DNA from: Rhodococcus sp. P1Y
GTDB taxonomy: Bacteria > Actinomycetota > Actinomycetes > Mycobacteriales > Mycobacteriaceae
Direction of reading: 5' to 3'
NCBI RefSeq assembly: GCF_003641205.1
Contig: NZ_CP032762.1
Coordinates: 5,104,001 to 5,168,000, forward strand
DNA: 64,000 nucleotides
Positions within the stretch are counted from its first letter, which is position 1; every line of letters begins with the position of its first letter. The notes beneath the pieces were generated by a model. It searched no databases and was not told the origin of the DNA. It saw only the letters and a list, made by a program, of their open reading frames with translations. The translations under genes were made by a program, and so were the position numbers. Shown one piece after another: positions 7,778 to 15,430 of the stretch.

Positions 7778-9265
7778 GTGCACCGTAAAGCGCTCGCTCT
7801 GCTTGCTGCGATGTTCGCACTGTTGGCCATCGCCGGTTGTGGGTCCTCGTCCGGGCCGCTCGTCGACCAGATCAAGGACGACGGCGTCCTGGTCGTGGGC
7901 ACCGAGGGGACGTACAGCCCCTTCAGCTTCCAGGGTGGGGACGGCCAGCTCACCGGATACGACATCGACATCGTCAATGCCGTTGCCGGTGAACTCGGTG
8001 TGAGCGTCGAGTTCGTTCAGACGCCGTTCGATTCCATCTTCGCGGGGCTGGAGTCGGAGCGGTTCGACCTGATCGCGAACCAGGTGACGATCAATCCGGC
8101 ACGCCAGAGTGCGTACGACCTGTCCAAGCCGTACACCGTCTCCGAAGGAGAGATACTCACCGCGGCCGACGACAACTCCATCTCGTCCGTCGCCGATCTT
8201 GCCGGAAAGACCACTGCACAATCGTCGACGAGCAACTGGGCCGAAGTCGCGGCCGACGCCGGCGCGAACGTCGAGGCCGTCGAAGGCTTCGTCCAGGCGG
8301 TCACCCTCGTCAAGGACGGCCGCGTCGACGCCACCGTCAACGACAGCCTCGCCATCGCCGAATACCTGAAGGAGACCGGCGACACCGGCGTGAAAATCGC
8401 AGCGCAAACGGGAGACACGAGCTACCAGGCGTTCGCGGCCCGCAAGGACAGCGGACTGATGGACGAGATCGACGACGCCATCGACACACTCCAGGCCGAC
8501 GGCACTCTCGCGCAGATCTCCGAGAAGTACTTCGGCTCGGCCGTCGCCGCACCCACAGCGGACACCGTCGCCCCCACCTCGGATGGGGAAGCAGCACAGG
8601 GGCAGTCGAAGCTCGACCTGATCCTCGACAACCTGTGGCCGATGTTGAAGGCCACCATCACGATGACGATCCCGCTGACAGCGATCAGCTTCGTCATCGG
8701 ACTGGTCATCGCACTCGGGGTTGCGCTCGCCCGAATTTCGTCGAAGCGATGGCTGTCCGGGATAGCCCGCTTCTATGTGTCGATCATCCGCGGCACTCCA
8801 CTGCTGCTCCAGTTGTTCATCGTCTTCTACGCACTCCCCCAGTTCGGGGTGGTGATCGATCCGTTCCCGGCCGCGGTCGTCGCCTTCTCGTTGAACGTCG
8901 GAGGCTACGCGGCAGAGGTCATCCGTGCCGCGATCCTGAGCGTGCCCAAGGGACAGTGGGAGGCGTCGCAGACCATCGGCATGGGGTATCGAACGACGTT
9001 GCAGCGCATCATCCTTCCGCAGGCGTTGCGCACAGCGGTCCCGCCGTTGTCGAACACGTTGATCTCTCTCGTCAAGGACACGTCGCTGGCGTCGACCATC
9101 CTGGTCACCGAGCTCCTGCGCGTCGCGCAGCTCGCAGCGGCGCCGACCTTCGACTTCTTCGCTCTCTACAGCGTCGCGGCCCTCTACTACTGGGTCATCT
9201 GCATGATTCTCTCGTTCTTCCAAGGCAAACTCGAAGTCCGACTCGACAGGTATGTGGCGAAATGA
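7778..9265 (+). CDS. amino-acid ABC transporter, fused substrate-binding lipoprotein and permease
   Basis: Residues 1-21 form a lipoprotein signal ending LLAIAGC with Cys21 as lipid anchor. Residues about 25-260 are a family-3 binding domain (GTYSPFSF, GYDIDIVNAVAGELG, DLIANQVTINPAR). From about 278 a His/Glu-type inner-membrane permease follows (LDLILDNLWPMLKATITMTIPL, then GTPLLLQLFIVFY). The GTG at 7778 has a GGAAGG ribosome site 10 bases upstream and gives the best signal peptide; GTG 7751 or ATG 7760 would add nine or six residues. The design resembles Lactococcus GlnP, in which binding domain and permease are one chain and the transporter is a homodimer. The ATPase gene overlaps its stop (ATGA). 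Confidence 0.9.
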   Translation: MHRKALALLAAMFALLAIAGCGSSSGPLVDQIKDDGVLVVGTEGTYSPFSFQGGDGQLTGYDIDIVNAVAGELGVSVEFVQTPFDSIFAGLESERFDLIANQVTINPARQSAYDLSKPYTVSEGEILTAADDNSISSVADLAGKTTAQSSTSNWAEVAADAGANVEAVEGFVQAVTLVKDGRVDATVNDSLAIAEYLKETGDTGVKIAAQTGDTSYQAFAARKDSGLMDEIDDAIDTLQADGTLAQISEKYFGSAVAAPTADTVAPTSDGEAAQGQSKLDLILDNLWPMLKATITMTIPLTAISFVIGLVIALGVALARISSKRWLSGIARFYVSIIRGTPLLLQLFIVFYALPQFGVVIDPFPAAVVAFSLNVGGYAAEVIRAAILSVPKGQWEASQTIGMGYRTTLQRIILPQALRTAVPPLSNTLISLVKDTSLASTILVTELLRVAQLAAAPTFDFFALYSVAALYYWVICMILSFFQGKLEVRLDRYVAK

Positions 9266-10008
9266 CCGACCTCCTCGAAGTGAAGTCCCTGAAGAAATCC
9301 TTCGGCCCCATCGAGGTCCTGAAGGATGTGTCGTTCTCGGTTCCGTCTGGGACGGTCACCGTCATCATCGGCCCGTCGGGGTCCGGTAAGACGACGGTAC
9401 TGCGCGCGCTCAACGCGCTGGATCCCGCAGACGCCGGAGTGATCAGGATCGGCGAAGTCACCGTCGACTTCTCGTCGAAGGTCACGCCGGCGCAGCTTCG
9501 AGCTTTCCGCGCTCAGAGCGGCATGGTGTTTCAGCAGCACAACCTCTTCCCGCACAAGACAGTGCTGCAGAACGTCATCGAAGGACCGGTGATCGTCCAG
9601 AAGCGCTCGAAGGACGACGCCACCGAAGAGGCCCACCGACTGCTCGACGAGGTCGGCCTCGACGTCAAGGCGGACCAGTATCCGTTCCAACTGTCCGGCG
9701 GTCAGCAGCAGCGCGTCGGGATCGCCCGGGCGCTGGCACTGCACCCGAAGCTGATGTTGTTCGACGAGCCGACCTCGGCGTTGGACCCCGAACTGGTCGG
9801 CGAGGTTCTCGCCGTCATCAAAGGCCTTGCCGCTGAGGGCTGGACGATGGTGATCGTGACCCACGAAATACGGTTCGCAGAGCAGGTGGCCGACGAGGTC
9901 CTGTTCATCGAGGGCGGCGTCGTCGTCGAGCGCGGCGCACCTGCCGAGGTGCTCAAGAACCCGTCCGAGCCGCGGACCCGTCAGTTTTTGCAGCGGATTC
10001 TCGCCTAG
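9262..10008 (+). CDS. glnQ: amino-acid ABC transporter ATP-binding protein (GlnQ-like)
   Basis: This 248-residue ATPase powers the fused binding-protein/permease encoded just upstream, which it overlaps by four bases. It has Walker A GPSGSGKT (37-44), the Q-loop MVFQQHNLFPHKT, signature LSGGQQQRVGIARAL near 143, Walker B LMLFDEPTSALD near 163 and H-loop VTHEIRFAEQVAD. These match the polar amino-acid subfamily (GlnQ/HisP). The start at ATG 9262 is chosen because the frame upstream only shadows the permease. The gene ends at a palindromic repeat that probably stops transcription. Glutamine or glutamate is a reasonable but unproven substrate. Confidence 0.9.
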   Translation: MTDLLEVKSLKKSFGPIEVLKDVSFSVPSGTVTVIIGPSGSGKTTVLRALNALDPADAGVIRIGEVTVDFSSKVTPAQLRAFRAQSGMVFQQHNLFPHKTVLQNVIEGPVIVQKRSKDDATEEAHRLLDEVGLDVKADQYPFQLSGGQQQRVGIARALALHPKLMLFDEPTSALDPELVGEVLAVIKGLAAEGWTMVIVTHEIRFAEQVADEVLFIEGGVVVERGAPAEVLKNPSEPRTRQFLQRILA

Positions 10009-10061
10009 GCGCCAGTGGCGTGGTTAGGTGCCCTCCGAGGCACTCAACCATGCCACTGCGC
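10009..10061. repeat. dispersed intergenic palindrome, copy 2
   Basis: Starting at the base after the glnQ stop codon, GCGCCAGTGGCGTGGTTAGG pairs with ACTCAACCATGCCACTGCGC, with a loop around CCTCCGA. It lies between convergent genes and shares its core with copies at 4241, 13732 and 26185. Confidence 0.82.
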
Positions 10062-10090
10062 GAAGCGGCTCGGCTGGCACGAAACGGCGG

Positions 10091-12163
10091 CTAGAGGTGC
10101 GGCAGAACCTTGTCCAGGGTGATGGGGAGGTCGCGTACCCGCACACCCGTCGCGTGGTAGACGGCGTTGCCGATGGCGGCGGGTGAGCCGACGGTACCGA
10201 TTTCGCCGATCCCCTTGCCGCCCATGGGACTGAGCTGGTCGTCGTGCTCCTCGACCCAGGTTGCCTCGATGTTCACGGGTATGTCCGCGCACACCGGCAC
10301 GTGATACTCGGCAAGGTCGTGGTTGGAGAAGCCGCCGAATTCGAGATCGGTGTTTCCCGCTTCCATCAACGCCATTCCGAGGCCGAAGGTCATCCCGCCG
10401 ATCAGCTGCGACCGGGCGAGCCTCGGATTCATGACGCGTCCGATACCGAAGACTCCGAGCATGCGTCGGACACGCACCTCGCCGGTGTCGATGTCGACTT
10501 CCACCTCGGCGAACTGGGCACCGAATGCCATGCGCGCGAACTCTTTCTGCGCATCGATTTCTTCGGAGGTCTCGACGGTGACCTCAGCAGGCCCAGCCGC
10601 GTCGTCGATGCTCCCGACCTTGTCCACGAGTGCGCGGCACGCCTTCGTCACCGCCCATCCCCACGACGACGTTCCCGACGACCCGCCTGCGCCCGGAGCC
10701 TTCGGGAGGGCACTGTCGCCGAGCTTCAGTTCCACCCTGTCGGCGGGCACGGCAAGCGCGTCGGCTGCGATCTGACGCAACACCGTTCGCGCGCCGGTAC
10801 CGATGTCGGTGGCCGCGACGGACACAGTGATGGTGCCGTCCTCGGACAGCGTCGCCGACGCCGAAGATGGGCTGATCAGAACCGGATAGCTGGCCGTCGC
10901 GACGCCTGTCCCGATGAGCTTGCGCCCGTCCCTTCGGTGGCCCGGTCGGGGATCGCGGTCGGCCCACCCGAACTTGGCCGCACCTTCACGCAGACATTCG
11001 ACGACGCTACGAGAGGAGAAGGGGTTGCCGCTGGCCGGATCCATGTCCGGCTCGTTGCGAATTCGAAGTTCGATCGGGTCGACACCGACTGCGTACGACA
11101 ATTCGTCGATAGCTGTCTCCACCGCGAACATTCCCGGCGCCTCACCCGGTGCACGCATCCAACGAGGAGTCGCGACGTCGAGCGGTGCCAGTCGGTGGGT
11201 CGTTCGGCGGTTGGGCGAGGCGTAGATGTGCCGCGAGGATTCCGCGGTCTGCTCGCAGAACTCGAAGATCTGCGAGGTCTGCTGAAACGTGTCGTGTGTC
11301 AGTGCAGTCAGTCTGCCCTGCGCGTCGGCTCCGAGCTGGACGTGGTTGATCGTCGGTGTTCGATAGCCGACTACGTCGAACAATGCCTGGCGGGGCAGGG
11401 CGAGCTTGATCGTGCGTCCGGTCGCACGTGCAGCCATCGCCGCCAACACCGCGTTCGGCCTCGTGCTCCCCTTTGCGCCGAAACCGCCACCCACGTTCTC
11501 GGCGACGACGCGGACCGATGACGGATCGAGATCGAACAGCGTTGCGAGGTCTCCCTGGACGCCCGACGGTGCTTGGGTCGAATCCCACACCGTCAGAACG
11601 CCATCGGTCCATTGGGCGGTGGTTGCATGCGGTTCCATGGGACTGTTGTGCATGGGCGCCGTCGAGTACCACCGGTCGACGGTGTGTGCGGCCGACTGCA
11701 GTGCCGAATCCGGATCGCCGACGGTCACATCCGTCGGGAACCCAGCGTTGACGGTCTCCGGCGCGTACAGGGACGAATGATCCGACGTCAGGTCGTTGTC
11801 GGGACTCTTCCGGTCTGCGTAGGTCACCCGCACCCTTGCCGCCGCCTCGCGTGCCTCTTCGAGTGAATCGGCTACGACGGCTGCGACGATCTGGCCACGG
11901 TAGGACACTCGATCCGATTGCAGGACAGCGAGTTCGGTGTCCTCGACCTCTCCGAGTTTTTCGGCATTGCCGTGCCACAGGAGCGTGACGGAATCGTCGG
12001 CCTGCACGTCGACAACTCGACCTGCAGGGATCGTGGCCGGGACGTACCAGCAGTAACCTGGCGTTACGTTGGAACGCTGCTCGACGGCGTAGCGCGCGGC
12101 GCCGGTCACTTTCGCGACGCTCTCGGTTCGCGCAATAGACTGCCCGATGGACGCTGTGCTCAT
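10091..12163 (-). CDS. xanthine dehydrogenase family molybdopterin-binding subunit (PaoC/YagR-like)
   Basis: The 690-residue protein is the catalytic subunit of a three-part molybdenum hydroxylase that oxidises aldehydes or N-heterocycles with water as oxygen source. It opens with SIGQSIARTESVAKVTGAARYA, carries VAENVGGGFGAKG and PGAGGSSGTSSWG cofactor loops, and has GKGIGEIG near the end with Glu654 as the likely catalytic base. Its GTG/ATG start overlaps the FAD subunit stop by four bases, so translation is coupled. No signal peptide is visible, unlike some periplasmic PaoABC complexes. The physiological substrate is unknown, with aldehydes favoured by the PaoABC-like architecture of the partner subunits. 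Confidence 0.9.
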   Translation of the reverse strand: MSTASIGQSIARTESVAKVTGAARYAVEQRSNVTPGYCWYVPATIPAGRVVDVQADDSVTLLWHGNAEKLGEVEDTELAVLQSDRVSYRGQIVAAVVADSLEEAREAAARVRVTYADRKSPDNDLTSDHSSLYAPETVNAGFPTDVTVGDPDSALQSAAHTVDRWYSTAPMHNSPMEPHATTAQWTDGVLTVWDSTQAPSGVQGDLATLFDLDPSSVRVVAENVGGGFGAKGSTRPNAVLAAMAARATGRTIKLALPRQALFDVVGYRTPTINHVQLGADAQGRLTALTHDTFQQTSQIFEFCEQTAESSRHIYASPNRRTTHRLAPLDVATPRWMRAPGEAPGMFAVETAIDELSYAVGVDPIELRIRNEPDMDPASGNPFSSRSVVECLREGAAKFGWADRDPRPGHRRDGRKLIGTGVATASYPVLISPSSASATLSEDGTITVSVAATDIGTGARTVLRQIAADALAVPADRVELKLGDSALPKAPGAGGSSGTSSWGWAVTKACRALVDKVGSIDDAAGPAEVTVETSEEIDAQKEFARMAFGAQFAEVEVDIDTGEVRVRRMLGVFGIGRVMNPRLARSQLIGGMTFGLGMALMEAGNTDLEFGGFSNHDLAEYHVPVCADIPVNIEATWVEEHDDQLSPMGGKGIGEIGTVGSPAAIGNAVYHATGVRVRDLPITLDKVLPHL

Positions 12164-13155
12164 TGTTCCGTTCTCCGCTCTGCCAGCTCCGTCAGCGTCT
12201 CCGTCACCAGGTTTCTGACGAGTGGAATCTTGAAACCGTTGTCTCGCAGCGGTCTAGCTCCACGAAGTTCCAGATCGATCGCTTCTCGGAAGGCCCCGTG
12301 ATCGACGGACCTCCCCAAGAGATCGCCCTCGGCGGTGATTGCGCGCCACGGTTTGTGAGCGACGCCGCCCAGCGCAATACGGGCTTCGGTGACCTGCCCG
12401 TCCTCCACATTGATCACTGCGGCAACGGATGCAAGGGCAAACGCGTACGACGCGCGGTCACGAACCTTGCGGTAAGTCGACACCGAGCCGCGAGGAAGTG
12501 CGGGAATTTCGATGCCTGTGACGATCTCGTCGTGGCCGATGTTGGTATCGAGATCGGGATCGTCGCCAGGAAGCCTGTACAGATCCCCGATCGGCATCTT
12601 GTGTGATCCGCGGGGACCGGTGATGTCGACGACGGCATCGAGTGCCGTCAAAGCAACTGCCATGTCCGACGGATGCGTCGCGACACAGTGCTCGGAGGCA
12701 CCCAGAATCGCGAGATTTCGATGTTCACCCTCGATAGCGGGGCAACCCGACCCAGGGTCACGTTTGTTGCACGGCTTGCTCATGTCCATGAAGTAGACGC
12801 ATCGTGTGCGCTGGAACAGATTGCCACCGACGGTCGCCATGTTGCGCAACTGCCCGGAGGCGCCGGCCAGCACTGCCTGTGAAAGCACCGGATAGCGAGC
12901 ACGGACCACGGGATGCACAGCGAGATCGCTGTTGCTGACCCCCGCCCCGACACGCAGCGATCCGTCGGTGAGAATGTCGATCTCGCCGAGTGGCAACCTG
13001 GTCACGTCGATGAGCGTCGACGGCTGCGCCGCCCCCAGTTTCATGAGGTCGACGAGGTTGGTGCCGCCCCCTAGAAGCGCGGAATCCGGATCCGCGACGA
13101 GTCGGCTGACAGCGTCGTCGACGTCGGTTGCCACGTCGTAGGCGAACATCTTCAT
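12160..13155 (-). CDS. xanthine dehydrogenase family FAD-binding subunit with extra [4Fe-4S] motif (PaoB/YagS-like)
   Basis: The 331-residue protein passes electrons from the Fe-S subunit to an acceptor through FAD. The FAD loop LLGGGTNLVDLMKLG is at 28-41 and ATVGGNLFQRTRC at 107-119. Cys119, Cys129, Cys138 and Cys157 form the insert that binds a [4Fe-4S] cluster in PaoB and in 4-hydroxybenzoyl-CoA reductase. Ordinary xanthine dehydrogenases lack it, so it points to an aldehyde-type enzyme. The ATG at 13155 overlaps the stop of the upstream 2Fe-2S gene by four bases. The longer open frame upstream is rejected as antisense-like. Confidence 0.9.
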   Translation of the reverse strand: MKMFAYDVATDVDDAVSRLVADPDSALLGGGTNLVDLMKLGAAQPSTLIDVTRLPLGEIDILTDGSLRVGAGVSNSDLAVHPVVRARYPVLSQAVLAGASGQLRNMATVGGNLFQRTRCVYFMDMSKPCNKRDPGSGCPAIEGEHRNLAILGASEHCVATHPSDMAVALTALDAVVDITGPRGSHKMPIGDLYRLPGDDPDLDTNIGHDEIVTGIEIPALPRGSVSTYRKVRDRASYAFALASVAAVINVEDGQVTEARIALGGVAHKPWRAITAEGDLLGRSVDHGAFREAIDLELRGARPLRDNGFKIPLVRNLVTETLTELAERRTEQ

Positions 13156-13646
13156 TCGCTTGCCTCCATCACCGCGGGCACGATGTTCGCGTAGGCGCCG
13201 CAGCGGCACAAGTTTCCGCTCATGCGTTCGCGTACTTCTTCGCGCGTCAACCGTGGGTGGTCGTCCTCGGTGACCGCGCTCGGCCATCCCTGCTTGGCTT
13301 CTTCGATGACAGCCACGGCCGAGCAGATCTGGCCGGACGTACAGTAGCCGCACTGGAAGGCGTCGTTGTCGATGAATGCCTGCTGGACAGGGTGCAGCGT
13401 GTCACCATCCGCGAGACCCTCGACGGTGACGATATCGCGGCCTTGATAGCCGACGGCGAGGGCAAGACAGCTGTTGATGCGTCGCCCGTCGACGAGAACC
13501 GTGCACGCTCCGCACTGGCCGTGATCACAGCCCTTCTTCGCGCCGATCAGGTCGAGGTGTTCGCGCAATGCGTCCAGCAGCGTGGTGCGTACGTCGCAGT
13601 CGAGCTCATGTTCGGTGCCGTTCACCCTCAGGGTCACTCTGCTCAT
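13152..13646 (-). CDS. (2Fe-2S)-binding subunit of molybdenum hydroxylase (PaoA/YagT-like)
   Basis: This 164-residue protein is the first gene of the three-gene oxidoreductase operon. The plant-type cluster ligands are Cys40, Cys45, Cys48 and Cys60 (GCDHGQCGAC). The second cluster uses Cys99, Cys102 and the CRC pair at 147-149. It relays electrons from the molybdenum site to the FAD subunit. The N-terminus begins straight into the ferredoxin fold (SRVTLRVNG) with no twin-arginine signal, so the complex should be cytoplasmic, unlike E. coli PaoABC. The three cistrons overlap by four bases each, implying one transcript and fixed stoichiometry. Confidence 0.92.
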   Translation of the reverse strand: MSRVTLRVNGTEHELDCDVRTTLLDALREHLDLIGAKKGCDHGQCGACTVLVDGRRINSCLALAVGYQGRDIVTVEGLADGDTLHPVQQAFIDNDAFQCGYCTSGQICSAVAVIEEAKQGWPSAVTEDDHPRLTREEVRERMSGNLCRCGAYANIVPAVMEASE

Positions 13647-13731
13647 GCGGACGCGGTTACCCGGGCGATCAGGCGGTCAAACGCTCAAACACCTTGGCCC
13701 ACAACAAAGGCCAGGCTAACCTGCGCTCTCG

Positions 13732-13775
13732 AGTGGCGCGGTTGAGTGCCACCTAGGGCACTCAACCGTGCCACT
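13732..13775. repeat. dispersed intergenic palindrome, copy 3
   Basis: AGTGGCGCGGTTGAGTGCC (13732-13750) pairs with GGCACTCAACCGTGCCACT at the other end with one mismatch and a very short loop. It lies between two genes transcribed leftward, just after the esterase stop side and upstream of the molybdenum hydroxylase operon. It is the cleanest copy of the family. Confidence 0.85.
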
Positions 13776-13780
13776 GAGGG

Positions 13781-15286
13781 TCAGGTGAACCCAAGAATCT
13801 CCTCACCCCAGGCGCGGCGGAGTTCGCAGTCCGGATCGAGGGCCTCGCTGTCGTGCTTGTCGATCAGCAACGTCGTTCGGGAGTCCTCCTCGTACGGCGC
13901 CCACGGATCTCGCCCGTACGCAAAGTCGACCCATCGCTGCCGGACACGGGCGCTCACCTGGGCTGCCGTCTTGTGTCCGCCCAGCTTGAAGGTCGGATCC
14001 TTGGGCACGACGCCGAAGTTGCCGAAGACGTACGGCACCTCGGTACCGTGCATTGCACCGAGCCTGGTGATCTTCAGGAACGGTGTCGCCTGATCGAAGC
14101 GGTACAGAAATGTCTTTGCCCGACGGCTGTGCGCCTCCGCAATCCACAGCGTCGGCATTCGGAAGGCCGCGTCGCGGGAGATCTCGAGTGCCGACCTCTT
14201 CTTCGAATGCTCCGAGTACGCCGCGCTCACCTCCGCTTCTTCGTCGGCACGCAGATCGGGATGATCGGCTGCAATCGCCTGGAACATCTCGTGCACCTTG
14301 TCCGGTGTGATCGGCATCAGCGGCGACTTCATCAGCTTGAACATCGAGGACTCGTCATGGTTGGTCCCGATCAACAACGGCACCGCGTGCTGGTAGCCCG
14401 ATCGAAATGCAGCCACCGGGTAGTGCGGCACGACGTCCCGGTCGACGACGGGTGCGAGCGCCAACGTCCCCGGAACCTTCGACGGAATCTCCTGTACCAA
14501 TTCTCCCGTTGCGCTGACGATCTCGCCGATGCCGAGACCCCGCAGTCCCGACGCCTCGGTCCCGACGAGTTCGAGGAAACGTTCGGCAATACTCCGTGCG
14601 CGCTCGGACCCGTACACCGAAGTGGCAGGCGAACTCTCGGCGATCACTCGATGAAAGAGCCCCTCGGCGCGAGGCGACACCATGAGCGTCGTCACGGATC
14701 CGCCGCCGGCCGATTCTCCGAACAGGGTGACCCTCGACGGGTCTCCACCGAACTCGGCGATATTGTCACGCACCCATTCGAGCGCTGCGATCTGATCACG
14801 CAACCCCAGATTGGAATCGAAATCTCCGAAGGACGAGAAGTCCAGGAAACCCAGCGCGCCGAGCCGGTAATTCACCGTCACCAAGACCACCTGGCCGTCG
14901 GTGACCAGCTTTCGCCCGTCGTAGACCTTCTGTGCCGAAGAACCCAGGTAGTAGGCACCGCCGTGAATCCACACCATCACCGGTAGATCCGCGGCGACCG
15001 TCCCACCTCGGCCGTTCCGGTCCTGAACCGGCGCCCACACGTTGAGGGTCAAGCAGTCTTCGTCGATCGTCAGACCGGGATCGATCGGGAGCGGCCCATG
15101 CTCGGTCTGCGGTGCGATGTGTCCGAACTCGGTTGCGTCCCGAATGCCCGACCACGGCATCGGGTCCTGCGGCGCCCTCAGCCGGAGATCCCCCACGGGC
15201 GGAGCTGCGTACGGAACGCCCTTCCATACCGCCACACCGTCGATGATGGTGCCGTCGACCTGCCCGTACCGGGTCTTCGCTATCAC
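13781..15286 (-). CDS. type-B carboxylesterase (para-nitrobenzyl esterase family)
   Basis: From GTG 15286 the protein has 501 residues, normal for carboxylesterase type B. It shows GVPYAAPPVGDLRL, the EDCLTLNVW signature, the oxyanion loop VMVWIHGGAYYLGS and the nucleophile elbow LFGESAGGGS (Ser about 192), with a distal GTNHDES. It hydrolyses carboxylic esters, probably in the cytoplasm because no signal peptide is seen. The frame is open to an ATG at 15403, but those extra residues are unlike the family and would cover a strong dyad at 15373-15413. For that reason the later start is preferred. It is a single gene, and copy 3 of the palindrome lies just beyond its stop. Confidence 0.87.
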   Translation of the reverse strand: MIAKTRYGQVDGTIIDGVAVWKGVPYAAPPVGDLRLRAPQDPMPWSGIRDATEFGHIAPQTEHGPLPIDPGLTIDEDCLTLNVWAPVQDRNGRGGTVAADLPVMVWIHGGAYYLGSSAQKVYDGRKLVTDGQVVLVTVNYRLGALGFLDFSSFGDFDSNLGLRDQIAALEWVRDNIAEFGGDPSRVTLFGESAGGGSVTTLMVSPRAEGLFHRVIAESSPATSVYGSERARSIAERFLELVGTEASGLRGLGIGEIVSATGELVQEIPSKVPGTLALAPVVDRDVVPHYPVAAFRSGYQHAVPLLIGTNHDESSMFKLMKSPLMPITPDKVHEMFQAIAADHPDLRADEEAEVSAAYSEHSKKRSALEISRDAAFRMPTLWIAEAHSRRAKTFLYRFDQATPFLKITRLGAMHGTEVPYVFGNFGVVPKDPTFKLGGHKTAAQVSARVRQRWVDFAYGRDPWAPYEEDSRTTLLIDKHDSEALDPDCELRRAWGEEILGFT

Positions 15287-15372
15287 AATGCAATCATGCC
15301 TCGCACCGAACTTCGGGCGGGCGGTTATGCCGACGACGGGCGGACAGCCCGTTTGCAACACCAGTCTTCGCC

Positions 15373-15413
15373 CACAACAACAATTGCCGTTGTAATTCGA
15401 CAATTGTGTTGTG
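15373..15413 (-). promoter_or_regulatory. AT-rich inverted repeat upstream of carboxylesterase, candidate operator
   Basis: CACAACAACAATTG (15373-15386) and CAATTGTGTTGTG (15401-15413) are inverted copies differing by one extra base. The site is markedly A/T-rich compared with its surroundings and lies about 90 bases upstream of the preferred esterase start. No regulator gene is adjacent. Confidence 0.5.
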
Positions 15414-15430
15414 AAAACCCGTGAGACGAA

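Noticed and set aside
7703..9223. Long antisense open frame (506 codons) opposite the fused amino-acid transporter
   Set aside because: It is an out-of-frame shadow of a GC-rich gene, with Arg/Asp-rich composition and no motifs.
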